From assembly GCA_944321295.1 (NCBI GenBank), contig CALUKU010000003.1, positions 1 through 64,000 on the forward strand: DNA of 64,000 bases, given 5' to 3'. The translations under genes and the position numbers were made by a program. This document shows, in pieces, positions 27,301 to 34,992 of this stretch. Under the pieces are notes generated by a model. That model saw only the letters and a list, made by a program, of their open reading frames with translations, had not been told where the DNA came from and ran no database searches. This DNA comes from an uncultured Prevotella sp. (GTDB taxonomy: Bacteria > Bacteroidota > Bacteroidia > Bacteroidales > Bacteroidaceae). Within the stretch, counting starts at the first letter, position 1. Each line of letters starts with the position of its first letter.

Positions 27301-27829
27301 AATCCAGCACGAGGCCGGCGGGCACGGTTTCGGAAAGCTTGGTGACGAGTATATCTATCATAATGCTTTTATCGATTTCTGCGGTTGCACATGTTGTGGG
27401 CATGTAGACGAATTCGAGTGGGCTAAGGCTCTTGGCTGGTATGACAATTTGGATTTGACGGGAAAGATGCACGAAGTGCCATGGAGCCACTTTATATTCG
27501 ACAATCGTTATAGCGACATCGTTGACGTTTTTGAGGGAGGTTTCATGCATGCACGTGGCGTATTCCGTTCTGAGCAGAACTCTTGCATGAACAACAACAT
27601 TCCTTATTTCAGTACGATTAGCCGCGAAAGCATTGTGAAACGAATTAAACGGTATGCCGGTGAAAGATACACCTTCGAGGATTTTGTGGCTAACGACAAG
27701 CGTGACGCCGGTACCGTGACGCGCAGCGCAGACGTTGACGGTCGCACGGTACGTTCATACCAAATGCCTCCGAGAATACATAAAGGAAGTCCTTTGAAAG
27801 GAAAGAGAAGCCGCAGGGCGAGAAGATAA
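24356..27829 (+). CDS. Fimbrillin-LRR-BACON-M64 metallopeptidase fusion lipoprotein
   Basis: An 1157-residue multidomain surface lipoprotein. Lipobox LAGC (Cys20). Residues 20 to about 310 are an Mfa-like fimbrillin domain (TRVNDSGFCDGDVIGVYIVD, YGYYPYG, YEASDFLWGK). About 345-725 are BspA-type LRR_5 repeats of roughly 23 residues (LPxxLxxIGxxAFxxC). About 728-817 are a BACON-like beta domain (VESMPDWCELSQTSGG, GSRTGEIVFKLK). About 826-1095 are an M64 (IgA-peptidase-type) metallopeptidase with the zinc signature HEAGGHGFGKLGDEY (His985, Glu986, His990). The tail is strongly basic (RSRRARR). The LRR part is visibly AT-richer than its flanks. One uninterrupted frame covers all domains. Possible job: an adhesin that also cleaves host glycoproteins; this is an inference from the domains. 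Confidence 0.88.
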   Translation: MTNRHIYIYMLACAMTLAGCSDDLFGDGTTSGGTDRINLSGEIEQLAVTRVNDSGFCDGDVIGVYIVDYEGNVPGTLQTDGNRADNVRHTFDEAAYKWNSSYDIYWKDKHTPIDVYGYYPYGSPESVDAYSFTVQRDQSTASEGGEMGGYEASDFLWGKVADVAPTTSVIRLPMQHRMANARVTLVEGTGFDAGEWAQTDKVVLAANLCREATINLADGTVTSTGKVEQTMTVPSRNGDEWRAIVVPQTVQAGVTLFSITIGGVPYKFSKNEAFTYVAGKMNNFSIRVDKKGQSGQYSLTLMSESITPWENDLVSHDAAAREYVIINSTQGNLKYAIIAANKDYTQLKNLKITGEINSVDFDFMRDEMENLQSLNLKETTVYGNLGDAQYYEWINENVSYEDEEGVIPPSAFQDKLSLLRLVLPDNLTGIGFHAFCACKNLTGSIILPEGLTRIGGEAFTECHSLNGTLTLPSTVEYIGQGAFTNCKFSCELLLPDKLRYIGGSAFSSCTFYGNLILPDELEYLGSNAFNGCEHLTGDLRIPQKLKRIDDWAFCGTGLDGTLTLHDGIVSIGQAAFNGSRFKGELTLPKNLISIGIDAFSYCDFSGNLVLPKDLVSISKGAFNGLTRLTGVVEFPEGLSSIGENAFYGCSGIEGLVIPSTVENIRSFAFYECLGIGSIVCKGDIPARVESGAFDGVPKDNFTLEVPESSVPQYQTATGWNEFKRIAAHHELVCRPSTACALNAEHKQTLVVDAEGEWEVESMPDWCELSQTSGGDKTEVTLTINSMAHGSGSRTGEIVFKLKDEDYSHKCTVTQYDYEYDEDEWLTMQKATRGSNGGINIVILGDGYDAEDIASGDYLNAMKQQIEDFFGVEPYTTYRNYFNVYTAFPLSIESGVGTVNTIRYNRFNTTFTGGVGLRADYDEIFSYALDAPTVTTSNLNKTLIIIVPNSTDYGGITEMWADGSAISFCPLSTNAYPFDSRGVIQHEAGGHGFGKLGDEYIYHNAFIDFCGCTCCGHVDEFEWAKALGWYDNLDLTGKMHEVPWSHFIFDNRYSDIVDVFEGGFMHARGVFRSEQNSCMNNNIPYFSTISRESIVKRIKRYAGERYTFEDFVANDKRDAGTVTRSADVDGRTVRSYQMPPRIHKGSPLKGKRSRRARR

Positions 27830-27847
27830 AAAGCATAATACGGGAAA

Positions 27848-28735
27848 ATGGGAAAGCATATAATAGCATACTTCGTGTTGGCGTTATCCCTGATAGGGAT
27901 GACGGCGTGCACTCAAGACGATGATGACACGCCGAAGGACGCCAAGACAATGCCTATGAAGTTTGAGATAACACATCCTGCGCAGCGGACGAGGGTTACT
28001 GAAACTGACTTCGAGAACGGCGACAAGGTCGGATTGTTTGTCGGCGATGTTGAAGAGCCTTTGGAGATTGGCGGCAACCTTATTAATAACGAATCATTGA
28101 CATGCGAAAATGGTAATTGGACTCCGTCGCGGACGCTTTATTGGGACGACGGAACGTTCAACGTCTGTGCTTATTATCCTTATATGCAGACCGTAAGTTC
28201 AATAGAGGATTTGCCGTTCAGCGTAAGCCTTGACCAAGAAGCAAACGCCGGCAATGGTATGGACGGATATGAGGCAAGCGACTTCTTGTACGCCAAGACG
28301 GAGAATGTAACAGCGTCAGACGATCCTGTTAAGCTGACGTTCAGGCATGTAATGAGCAAGTTGACCATTCGCTTGATAAAGGGTGAAGACTTTGAGGGGG
28401 AAATGCCCACGGATGCGACGGTTTACGTACACAACACAGTGCCGACGTCGACGATTGACTTGAACGCCGGTGTGGCAACTCGTAATATGCGCGGAACGAG
28501 AGAAACGATAAAAGCGAAACAGAATAGCTCTTACATATTCTCGGCCATAGTCGTTCCGCAGCGTGTTGAAAACAGAATGTCATTGGTGGAAGTCGTAATG
28601 AAGGGCGTGTCGTATGTATATGAAAGCACGTTCCAGTTCAAACCCGGCACAGAACACCTTATCAATATGGTAATATCAGACAATCCTGACCAAGTTAAGA
28701 TTGAGATTGGAGGAGAGATACAAGATTGGCAATAA
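27848..28735 (+). CDS. Fimbrillin-family (Mfa-like) lipoprotein C
   Basis: A 295-residue paralogue of the two upstream proteins. Signal with lipobox MTAC (Cys21), followed by the acidic TQDDDDTPKD, which resembles the export tag of surface lipoproteins. Fimbrillin motifs: QRTRVTETDFENGDKVGLFV, AYYPYMQTV, DGYEASDFLYAK, RHVMSKLTIRLIKG, FSAIVVPQRV and HLINMVISD. It starts 18 bases after the protease fusion and ends 4 bases before the next gene, so these are one operon. Confidence 0.86.
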   Translation: MGKHIIAYFVLALSLIGMTACTQDDDDTPKDAKTMPMKFEITHPAQRTRVTETDFENGDKVGLFVGDVEEPLEIGGNLINNESLTCENGNWTPSRTLYWDDGTFNVCAYYPYMQTVSSIEDLPFSVSLDQEANAGNGMDGYEASDFLYAKTENVTASDDPVKLTFRHVMSKLTIRLIKGEDFEGEMPTDATVYVHNTVPTSTIDLNAGVATRNMRGTRETIKAKQNSSYIFSAIVVPQRVENRMSLVEVVMKGVSYVYESTFQFKPGTEHLINMVISDNPDQVKIEIGGEIQDWQ

Positions 28736-28739
28736 ATAA

Positions 28740-29756
28740 ATGAAGGCGGCAATATACGTTTTGTCCGTATTGACACTGATTCTTGTGGGCGTGGTTGCGG
28801 CTTTATGGTTGCAACCTGCTCTTTTCATGGCTAAGAACGATAAGGACGTAAGATTCGGCCTTTACGAAGGTTGTGAGCTTGTTGGTAAGGTTGATGACAA
28901 TGGCAGGACGGCGTATATTGTAGAAAACGAAAACGGCGAGAAGATGTTTAATGTGCCTGTGCGCAATTGCATCCTTGACGTTCGTTTCCGTAACGGTTGC
29001 CTAAGGTTCAGGGAGAATGTAACCGGCAGGGAAGGGTATATCGACAAGAATGGCATTGTTACGTTCTTTAATGACAAGGCACTTCCGTCAACGCCTGAAC
29101 GTAAAGGCGAAGCCAGTTTCCGGACTGATGATGACGTTGTAACCAATAAAAAAGAAGTTGGTAATAATGCGGCCGAAGAGAGTTTTCGGACAATTGCCGA
29201 CCTTCGTAAGGTTGCACGGAATAATCCTTTTTACGAAGAAGCCAATAAAGTGTTGTCGGGTAAGCTGGAAGAGAGCGACGCTGAGTGGCGTCGCGTGATA
29301 TTGAACTATTGCGAGCACCTGCGCGCCGCTTATACGACTAAAGACATAGATTTCATAAAGCAGGTGTTCAGCGATAATGCCTTGATAATAGTCGGCAGTG
29401 TGGTGAAGGCAGCTCCGGCCGACGACGGTTATACGCCCGATAAGCGTGTGACGTATTACCTGCGCACGAAGAAAGAATATGTGTCACGCCTGTCGAAGGC
29501 TTTTGCCGCAAACAAAAAGATAAATGTCAAATTCTCTGATTTCCGCATAATGCGCCATCCTACGATGAAAGGAATTTACGGGGTAAGCCTGCGCCAGCGC
29601 TACACCAGCGACAGGTATGCTGACGACGGATGGTTGTTCTTGTTATGGGATTTTCGTGACCGCTCAATGCCGCGCATACATGTCAGGACATGGCAGCCTG
29701 CCGACGACGTTAAGGATGGAGAGATTATAAACATTGGTGACTTTAACTTGCAGTGA
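28740..29756 (+). CDS. Membrane-anchored protein with NTF2-like C-terminal domain
   Basis: A 338-residue protein, function unknown. One N-terminal membrane segment (about 4-25) is followed by a short beta-rich part (FGLYEGCELVGKVDDNG, REGYIDKNGIVTFF) resembling a WG-type or SH3-like repeat, then a charged linker. The C-terminal third (RAAYTTKDIDFIKQVFSDNALIIVG to RIHVRTWQP) has the pattern of NTF2/SnoaL-fold proteins. I recognise it as a family conserved in Bacteroidetes but do not know a role. It overlaps nothing upstream and its stop is two bases before the next ATG. Confidence 0.75.
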   Translation: MKAAIYVLSVLTLILVGVVAALWLQPALFMAKNDKDVRFGLYEGCELVGKVDDNGRTAYIVENENGEKMFNVPVRNCILDVRFRNGCLRFRENVTGREGYIDKNGIVTFFNDKALPSTPERKGEASFRTDDDVVTNKKEVGNNAAEESFRTIADLRKVARNNPFYEEANKVLSGKLEESDAEWRRVILNYCEHLRAAYTTKDIDFIKQVFSDNALIIVGSVVKAAPADDGYTPDKRVTYYLRTKKEYVSRLSKAFAANKKINVKFSDFRIMRHPTMKGIYGVSLRQRYTSDRYADDGWLFLLWDFRDRSMPRIHVRTWQPADDVKDGEIINIGDFNLQ

Positions 29757-29758
29757 TT

Positions 29759-30727
29759 ATGAAACGTCATATTATTATGAAACGCCTTATGCCGTTATTG
29801 CTGTTTGCGTTATTTCTCGGTAGCGCGCTTACGGTTTCAGCACAGCAGTTTCGTGTTGAAAGTTTCAAGACGCTTCTAAACGACGTAAGCGCTTTCATCA
29901 CTCCCGTACGCGACCTTAACGGCGATGCGTGCGCTTTAGTGAAGGTTTCTGCAACCGATGATTTTGCGTTCTCGTCACCGCTCGGCATTGTTAAAAGAAA
30001 AGACGACGTAGGCGAGGTGTGGCTGTATTTGCCTCAAGGTTCACGTTTGTTGACAATAAAACATCCAGAATGGGGCGTGATGAGGGACTATCGTTTCCCT
30101 AAGCCGTTGGAAAGCCATGTAACTTATGAATTGACGCTTGAAATGCCTCAACCGAAGCAGATATTAAAGCGTGACACTATTGTCATGACGAAAGTCGTGA
30201 CTGACACCATGACTGTGGGCAAGCCCCAAATTCCATTATCAGTTTTTACAGTTCTTACGGCAACGTTCGGGCGGCGCGGCCCGTCGTGGGGCTTGATGGC
30301 CGTGATAATGCGGAGTCACGGCTTTTACGTTCACGGAAGCACCAGTCTTAGCAATATCGGCAAGACGAGTTACAGCTGTGATAACGACGGATATATCGAG
30401 TCGACAGGCATGACGCCTTATTATTCAGGCCATACGCGGCGTTCTAATTGGAGCGTAACGGCAGGAGGCGTGCACAGGTTATGGCGTGGCATTTGCGTTT
30501 TTGAAGGTATCGGTTACGGTCGTGAGGCTACCGCCTGGCAGCTTGCGCAAAGCGAGGGCGGGGGCTATGTGTTGAATGACGATATCACATATAAGGGAAT
30601 AGCAGCCGAGGTCGGTGCGTTAGTGTCGTTTGGCAGTTTAAGTTTTACTGCCTCGTTGTCAACAATATCAGGTAAATATTGGCAAGGCGGGGTAGGTGTC
30701 GGAATAAGGATTGGTAAAAACGAATGA
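29759..30727 (+). CDS. Outer-membrane protein with PEGA-like domain and small beta-barrel
   Basis: A 322-residue exported protein (signal peptide ending VSAQQF). The N-terminal domain (about 30-130 of the mature region; NGDACALVKVSATDDFAF, VWLYLPQGSRLLTIKHPEWG) looks like the PEGA-like surface domain common in Bacteroidetes. A linker is followed by alternating hydrophobic strands rich in Gly and Tyr (GGVHRLWRGICVFEGIGYG, GGVGVGIRIGKNE), as in an 8-stranded outer-membrane barrel. ATG at 29759 or 29777 could be the start; both keep the signal. It is co-directional and tightly packed with its neighbours. Function unknown. Confidence 0.68.
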   Translation: MKRHIIMKRLMPLLLFALFLGSALTVSAQQFRVESFKTLLNDVSAFITPVRDLNGDACALVKVSATDDFAFSSPLGIVKRKDDVGEVWLYLPQGSRLLTIKHPEWGVMRDYRFPKPLESHVTYELTLEMPQPKQILKRDTIVMTKVVTDTMTVGKPQIPLSVFTVLTATFGRRGPSWGLMAVIMRSHGFYVHGSTSLSNIGKTSYSCDNDGYIESTGMTPYYSGHTRRSNWSVTAGGVHRLWRGICVFEGIGYGREATAWQLAQSEGGGYVLNDDITYKGIAAEVGALVSFGSLSFTASLSTISGKYWQGGVGVGIRIGKNE

Positions 30728-30733
30728 TTGAAA

Positions 30734-32368
30734 ATGGCAGACGTTAATTATAAATTAGTCGTGTTTTTGTTGTGTTCGTTTGTTCTGGGCGCATGTCACG
30801 ATGATGACGTTCCGACAAACATCGAGCCTGAACTGGTAACGGGAACGGCAAAAGACATATCACACACCGAGGCTACGTTGACGGGAACCGTTGTGCTTAA
30901 GGGCAATACCGTTATGCCCGATGTGTGGTTTGAGTATGGCGAAGGCGACGAGCTGAACATGACGGTCAAAGACTTGAACGTGCGTGGCGGTAACGTTGAA
31001 GCACATGTTTCAGGCCTGGCGGCGGGCACGGAATACAGTTACCGGTTGATGGGAAGCAACGGAAGCGCCACGTTATGCGGCGACATAATGACGTTTGTTA
31101 CGCAATCAAATGATAAGCCTTCAGTTGGAAGCTTAAGCCTTTTAAGCCGCGGCCCTGTGAGCGTTATCGTCAGTTATGAGATTTTGAGTGACGGAGGCGA
31201 GCCTATTATTGAAACCGGATGTAGCGTGAAGGATGTTTCGTCAGGAGAGTCGTGGAAGACGATTGCCGAGCCGGAGCGGCCGGATGAAACGGAATTTGTC
31301 GTGCGTATCGGCCGTTTCGAGCAAAACGCCACATACGAGCTGCGTCCTTATGCCGTTAATAAGGTTGGTGAAACGGTTGGCGAGGCCATGACATTGACAA
31401 TGGGCGGCAACGCCGTTACTTTAGCTTCGCCCGGCGAGCTTGACTTACTTATGGGTGATTATAAATATTCGTTTACGTCGTTGTCGATTATCGGTCAGAT
31501 GAACGGTGACGACTTGCGTTGCCTAAGGGAAATGATGGGGCGTAACATTGACGGCGCACCGACCTCGGGCAGGTTGGCCGACGTGGATCTGACTGATAGC
31601 CGTATAGTTGAGGGCGGTGGCAGTTATGGCTCATCTCGTTATACGGAAAACGATGTCGTGGGGTATGGATTGTTTGCCGATTGCACCGGATTGACAAACG
31701 TCGTACTTCCGGACGGAATAAAGACGATTGAAAAGGACGCGTTCATGAATTGTAGTTCGCTTAAGGCCATAACGGTGCCGGCTTCTGTCAGCCGGTTGAC
31801 ACCTTCAGGAGGTTGCGTGGCGCTTGAAGAGATTGTTGTGTCACAGGCAAATAATAATTATGTAAGTATCGACGGCGTATTGTTTAATTCGGATGCTTCA
31901 CGGATAGTATGGTTCCCGATGGGCAAACGGGGGCATTACGAGTTGCCTGCGTCGGTGACGTCATTAGGTGATTATGCTTTCCGTGATTGCAGTATAACAA
32001 GTTGTACTTTACTTGACGGGCTTACCGAACTTGGCCAATGCGTCTTCTATGGCAGTAAGGTCAAGCAGGTGACGTTGCCTGACAATCTGCGGCTTATTCC
32101 TACGGGTACGTTTCAGAATTGTCTGGATTTGCATACGATACATCTTGGCGAGATGACGGAACTCGTGTCCGATTACGTTTTCGACAAATGTCCGTTGACC
32201 GACATTTATGTTGACGCATATTATCCGCCAGTTTGTAACGACGACGCGTTTAGCGGCACGGCCGACGACTTTTTCTCAACTTGCGTGTTGCATGTGCCGG
32301 CAAGCAGGGTGGGAATGTATAAGGCGGACAATGATTGGGGACGGTTTGATAATATAGTAGGTGAATGA
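30734..32368 (+). CDS. LRR (BspA-like) surface lipoprotein
   Basis: A 544-residue lipoprotein with lipobox LGAC (Cys21) followed by HDDDVP. Two fibronectin-III-like segments follow (about 35-220, with TGTAKDISHTEATLTGTVVLKG and TEYSYRLMG). From about 225 to the end there are BspA/LRR_5 repeats (LVLPDGIKTIEKDAFMNCSSL, LPASVTSLGDYAFRDC, VTLPDNLRLIPTGTFQNC). BspA-type repeats mediate binding to host or bacterial surfaces in oral and gut Bacteroidetes. I use the ATG at 30734 rather than the TTG at 30728 next to the previous stop. The LRR type is the same as in the protease fusion. Confidence 0.82.
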   Translation: MADVNYKLVVFLLCSFVLGACHDDDVPTNIEPELVTGTAKDISHTEATLTGTVVLKGNTVMPDVWFEYGEGDELNMTVKDLNVRGGNVEAHVSGLAAGTEYSYRLMGSNGSATLCGDIMTFVTQSNDKPSVGSLSLLSRGPVSVIVSYEILSDGGEPIIETGCSVKDVSSGESWKTIAEPERPDETEFVVRIGRFEQNATYELRPYAVNKVGETVGEAMTLTMGGNAVTLASPGELDLLMGDYKYSFTSLSIIGQMNGDDLRCLREMMGRNIDGAPTSGRLADVDLTDSRIVEGGGSYGSSRYTENDVVGYGLFADCTGLTNVVLPDGIKTIEKDAFMNCSSLKAITVPASVSRLTPSGGCVALEEIVVSQANNNYVSIDGVLFNSDASRIVWFPMGKRGHYELPASVTSLGDYAFRDCSITSCTLLDGLTELGQCVFYGSKVKQVTLPDNLRLIPTGTFQNCLDLHTIHLGEMTELVSDYVFDKCPLTDIYVDAYYPPVCNDDAFSGTADDFFSTCVLHVPASRVGMYKADNDWGRFDNIVGE

Positions 32369-32499
32369 GTGTTAGTCTGTTCCGGCAATCGGCTCGAAAC
32401 CCGGTGGTGGAATTATTCCAGCCATTTTAAGGCAGCGGCTTTCGGTTTGGTTATATCCGACAGCTTTTACTTACGGGTTCAACTCGCCTCAGACGCGTT

Positions 32500-32580
32500 T
32501 GCCAAAGGCAGCCTTTTATGGCGTGAAAGGTTGTCTTTCAGAAGGCAAGAAGCCATGTCTTGAAGGCTGAAATGTCACCG
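32500..32580. repeat. AAAAGG...CCTTTT repeat array, copy d (degenerate)
   Basis: CAAAGGCAGCCTTTTATG, GAAAGGTTGTCTTTC and GAAGGC...GCCATGTCTTGAAGGC are diverged units of the array family. It lies in the 286-base gap before the regulator/kinase pair and may terminate the surface-protein operon. Confidence 0.55.
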
Positions 32581-32654
32581 TTTGAAACTGTAATCATCGC
32601 CGTCAGCTAAAAACAATTCCGCCAACGGGATTTGCATTAATAAAAAATAAGGAT

Positions 32655-33266
32655 ATGAAGATATTTCTTACGAAAGGTAATCATAAGGTTAAGAACACTC
32701 CTGAAATCGAAGAACTGAAGTTGTATGTCGAGAGGGAGTACGGCCGTGTGCTTAATACGACGACCGATTTTGAGGAATTCTCATTGTATCTGAAGCGTAA
32801 GACGGGTGAGCATGTATCGGCCTCAACCTTGAAACGTATGTGGGGATATGTAGGCGACAGCCATAAGCCACGCACGCTGACGCTTGACATCCTTTCGCAA
32901 TACATCGGTTACGCTGATTTTTCAGCTTTTACCTTATGGCTTAAGACGTCGACAAGATATAATTCGTCGTTTTTCAATGCAGGGCAGTTGTCCAGTACTG
33001 ATATAACCGAGGGTGCAACCGTTGAAATAGGGTGGAGCCCCAACAGGTTGGTTGATTTGCTCTATCTCGGTGACAGCAAGTACGAGGTAACTGCATCAAC
33101 TAACAGCAAACTGTCGATTGGCGATAGGTTTGTTACCGGTTGCTTTATAAAGGGGCAGCCGCTGTATCTGCCGTTTATCGAGAGAAGCGACGAACGCACG
33201 GCTCCGTTTGTTGCCGGACGTAATGGGGGATTGACTATAATAAAGGTGATTGATGATGGCAAATGA
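32655..33266 (+). CDS. Putative regulator paired with the kinase, Bacteroidetes-specific family
   Basis: A 203-residue cytoplasmic protein. The N-terminal 90 residues (EIEELKLYVEREYGRVLNTTTDF, VSASTLKRMWGYVGD, TLTLDILSQYIGYADFSAF) are predicted largely helical. I recognise them as a Bacteroidetes family of putative DNA-binding proteins, where STLKRMWGYV resembles a helix-turn-helix; this is not proven. The C-terminal half (about 105-203) is beta-rich (GATVEIGWSPNRLVDLLYLGDSKYEV). Its end overlaps the kinase start by 11 bases, so the two are coupled. It could be the kinase substrate (inference). Confidence 0.66.
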   Translation: MKIFLTKGNHKVKNTPEIEELKLYVEREYGRVLNTTTDFEEFSLYLKRKTGEHVSASTLKRMWGYVGDSHKPRTLTLDILSQYIGYADFSAFTLWLKTSTRYNSSFFNAGQLSSTDITEGATVEIGWSPNRLVDLLYLGDSKYEVTASTNSKLSIGDRFVTGCFIKGQPLYLPFIERSDERTAPFVAGRNGGLTIIKVIDDGK

Positions 33267-34224
33267 CGACGCTTCCGGATACATGGGAAGTATGGATATT
33301 GGTTTTGGCGGTGGCGGTAAGGTGTTGTCAAACAGCGGGTTTGCCGACATCACCGAGCTTTACGTATCCAACTCTGGGCATGCAAGGCTGTTTACCGCAA
33401 CCAGGTATGGTAAGAAGTATATCTTGAAATGCCTGAAGGAAGATTATTTATATGTTCCGACTTACCGCACGGCTTTGGCTAAAGAGTTCGAGATAGGCCT
33501 GCAGCTCGACCATGACAACGTCCGCCGCACTGTAGGCATGGAAACAATCCAAGGGCTGGGTGATGTCATAATAATGGAATATGTTGACGGTTGCACGCTT
33601 AAAAGCTTGATTGACAATGGCCGCCTGACGAAGCCTTTGGCTCGGAAGGTTGCGTCGCAGCTCGCCTCCGCCCTTGACTATATGCATGGCAAGCAGATTG
33701 TTCACCGTGACCTTAAACCGTCGAACATCATGCTTACTTATAATGGAATGAACGTGAAGCTGATAGATTTCAGCCTGTCTGACAGCGATGCGTTCAACAT
33801 CCTTAAAAATCCAGCAGGGACATCGGGGTACATTGCACCTGAGCAATTCAATCCGGAAGCCAAGGCTGACGCTAAGGCCGATGTTTATTCTTTCGGCAAA
33901 GTGCTGATGGATATGGCAAATATCACAGGCGACAAACTGATGAAGAGGGCGGCTGTGACATGTGCACGGCGTAATGCGGCAGAGCGTCCTGATTCTGTAG
34001 CGGCTGTTATTTCAGGCCAAGGGAACAGCAGCAAGCAGAGGATAACGCTTATAGTCATGGTATGTGTCGCCGTGTTGCTTTGCGCCGTTGTTGCCGTTAT
34101 GGTTTATAACAGGGCGTTGTCGGCTGACGGAAAAGAGAACAATACGCTTGTGCCTGACGGCAACCAAGCCGTTGATTATAATCTATGGAAAGACAATTCA
34201 GTGATTGACGCCGTACCCGAATAA
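33256..34224 (+). CDS. Membrane-anchored Hanks-type Ser/Thr kinase, atypical DFS motif
   Basis: A 322-residue kinase. Counting from the ATG at 33256: glycine-rich loop degenerate (SNSGHARLF, 38-46), ATP-lysine in KYILKCLK (Lys58), HRDLKPSN (150-157), the Mg motif as DFS (171-173) instead of DFG, and GTSGYIAPE (188-196). The catalytic Lys, Asp152, Asn157 and Asp171 are all kept, so activity is plausible. One membrane segment lies at about 263-284, followed by only about 38 periplasmic residues and no PASTA or other sensor domain. ATG at 33253 and 33256 and TTG at 33250 are all possible starts. The 3' end overlaps the convergent TIGR02757 gene by 27 bases. Confidence 0.86.
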   Translation: MANDDASGYMGSMDIGFGGGGKVLSNSGFADITELYVSNSGHARLFTATRYGKKYILKCLKEDYLYVPTYRTALAKEFEIGLQLDHDNVRRTVGMETIQGLGDVIIMEYVDGCTLKSLIDNGRLTKPLARKVASQLASALDYMHGKQIVHRDLKPSNIMLTYNGMNVKLIDFSLSDSDAFNILKNPAGTSGYIAPEQFNPEAKADAKADVYSFGKVLMDMANITGDKLMKRAAVTCARRNAAERPDSVAAVISGQGNSSKQRITLIVMVCVAVLLCAVVAVMVYNRALSADGKENNTLVPDGNQAVDYNLWKDNSVIDAVPE

Positions 34225-34932
34225 GGCGAAGTCGCCCTTTAGCGGGTCGTCGGGAAATATTTCTGCAAGGCGTGCGGTCAGTTTGCGTGCCGCCGCCATC
34301 GACGCTGTTTTGCTTGTTATCAGTCCTAAGCGGTTGGCTTCCTGCAATACGTGCGTGTCCATCGGGATTATCAGTGAGCGTTTGTCGATGAAGCTGCTCC
34401 ACAAGCCGAGATCCACGGGCGAACCGTCACGCACCATCCAACGTAAGAACATGCAGACGCGTTTGCATGCCGATGTAGTGTTCTTTGGTATTATCGTTTC
34501 AATGCCTTTGCTTGCGAAGTAGTCGGTTATCGCCTTTACTGCCGAGAAACCGTCACGTGCGTTTGCCTTAACGTAACATCCTATGCTGCCGTAATTGTCA
34601 ATCATCTGTTTTAGTGCAGTTAGAAGTGTGAACATAGTGTGATTGGTGTAAAGGCGGTAAAAGCAGTCGTCATCGTCGTGTATGTCGTTCGCGAATTTTC
34701 CGCTTGCCACCCATTCATGTACATTATTTCCAGCCATGTCCAGGATGTTTTGTATTTTCGGCATGAACTGCTTGCGGCTGCCGTAGCTCAGGCATGAGGC
34801 GATGAATGCCGTCGTTTCTTGGTTTTCATGGCCTTCCACTTGGTGCATGAACCAGCTTGGGTCGGCAGGCAGGAAATCGGGCGTTTCATACTTTACGGCA
34901 TATTCTTTCAATAAACTTTCGATGTTGTCCAT
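34198..34932 (-). CDS. TIGR02757 family protein (DUF2400)
   Basis: A 244-residue protein of the conserved TIGR02757/DUF2400 family found in Bacteroidetes and some Proteobacteria. Function unknown; the helical pattern (for example ETTAFIASCLSYGSRKQFMPKI and CKRVCMFLRWMVRD) recalls DNA-glycosylase-like all-alpha proteins. The terminal DPLKGDFALFGYGVNH is typical. I start it at 34932 (MDNIESLLKEY); the upstream Met at 34956 adds eight residues. It is convergent with, and overlaps, the kinase gene. Confidence 0.88.
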   Translation of the reverse strand: MDNIESLLKEYAVKYETPDFLPADPSWFMHQVEGHENQETTAFIASCLSYGSRKQFMPKIQNILDMAGNNVHEWVASGKFANDIHDDDDCFYRLYTNHTMFTLLTALKQMIDNYGSIGCYVKANARDGFSAVKAITDYFASKGIETIIPKNTTSACKRVCMFLRWMVRDGSPVDLGLWSSFIDKRSLIIPMDTHVLQEANRLGLITSKTASMAAARKLTARLAEIFPDDPLKGDFALFGYGVNH

Positions 34933-34992
34933 TTTTATTGGTCGGGTAGTGTACATGTGGCTTGACTGGAATGGTTTTTGATAAATTAATAT

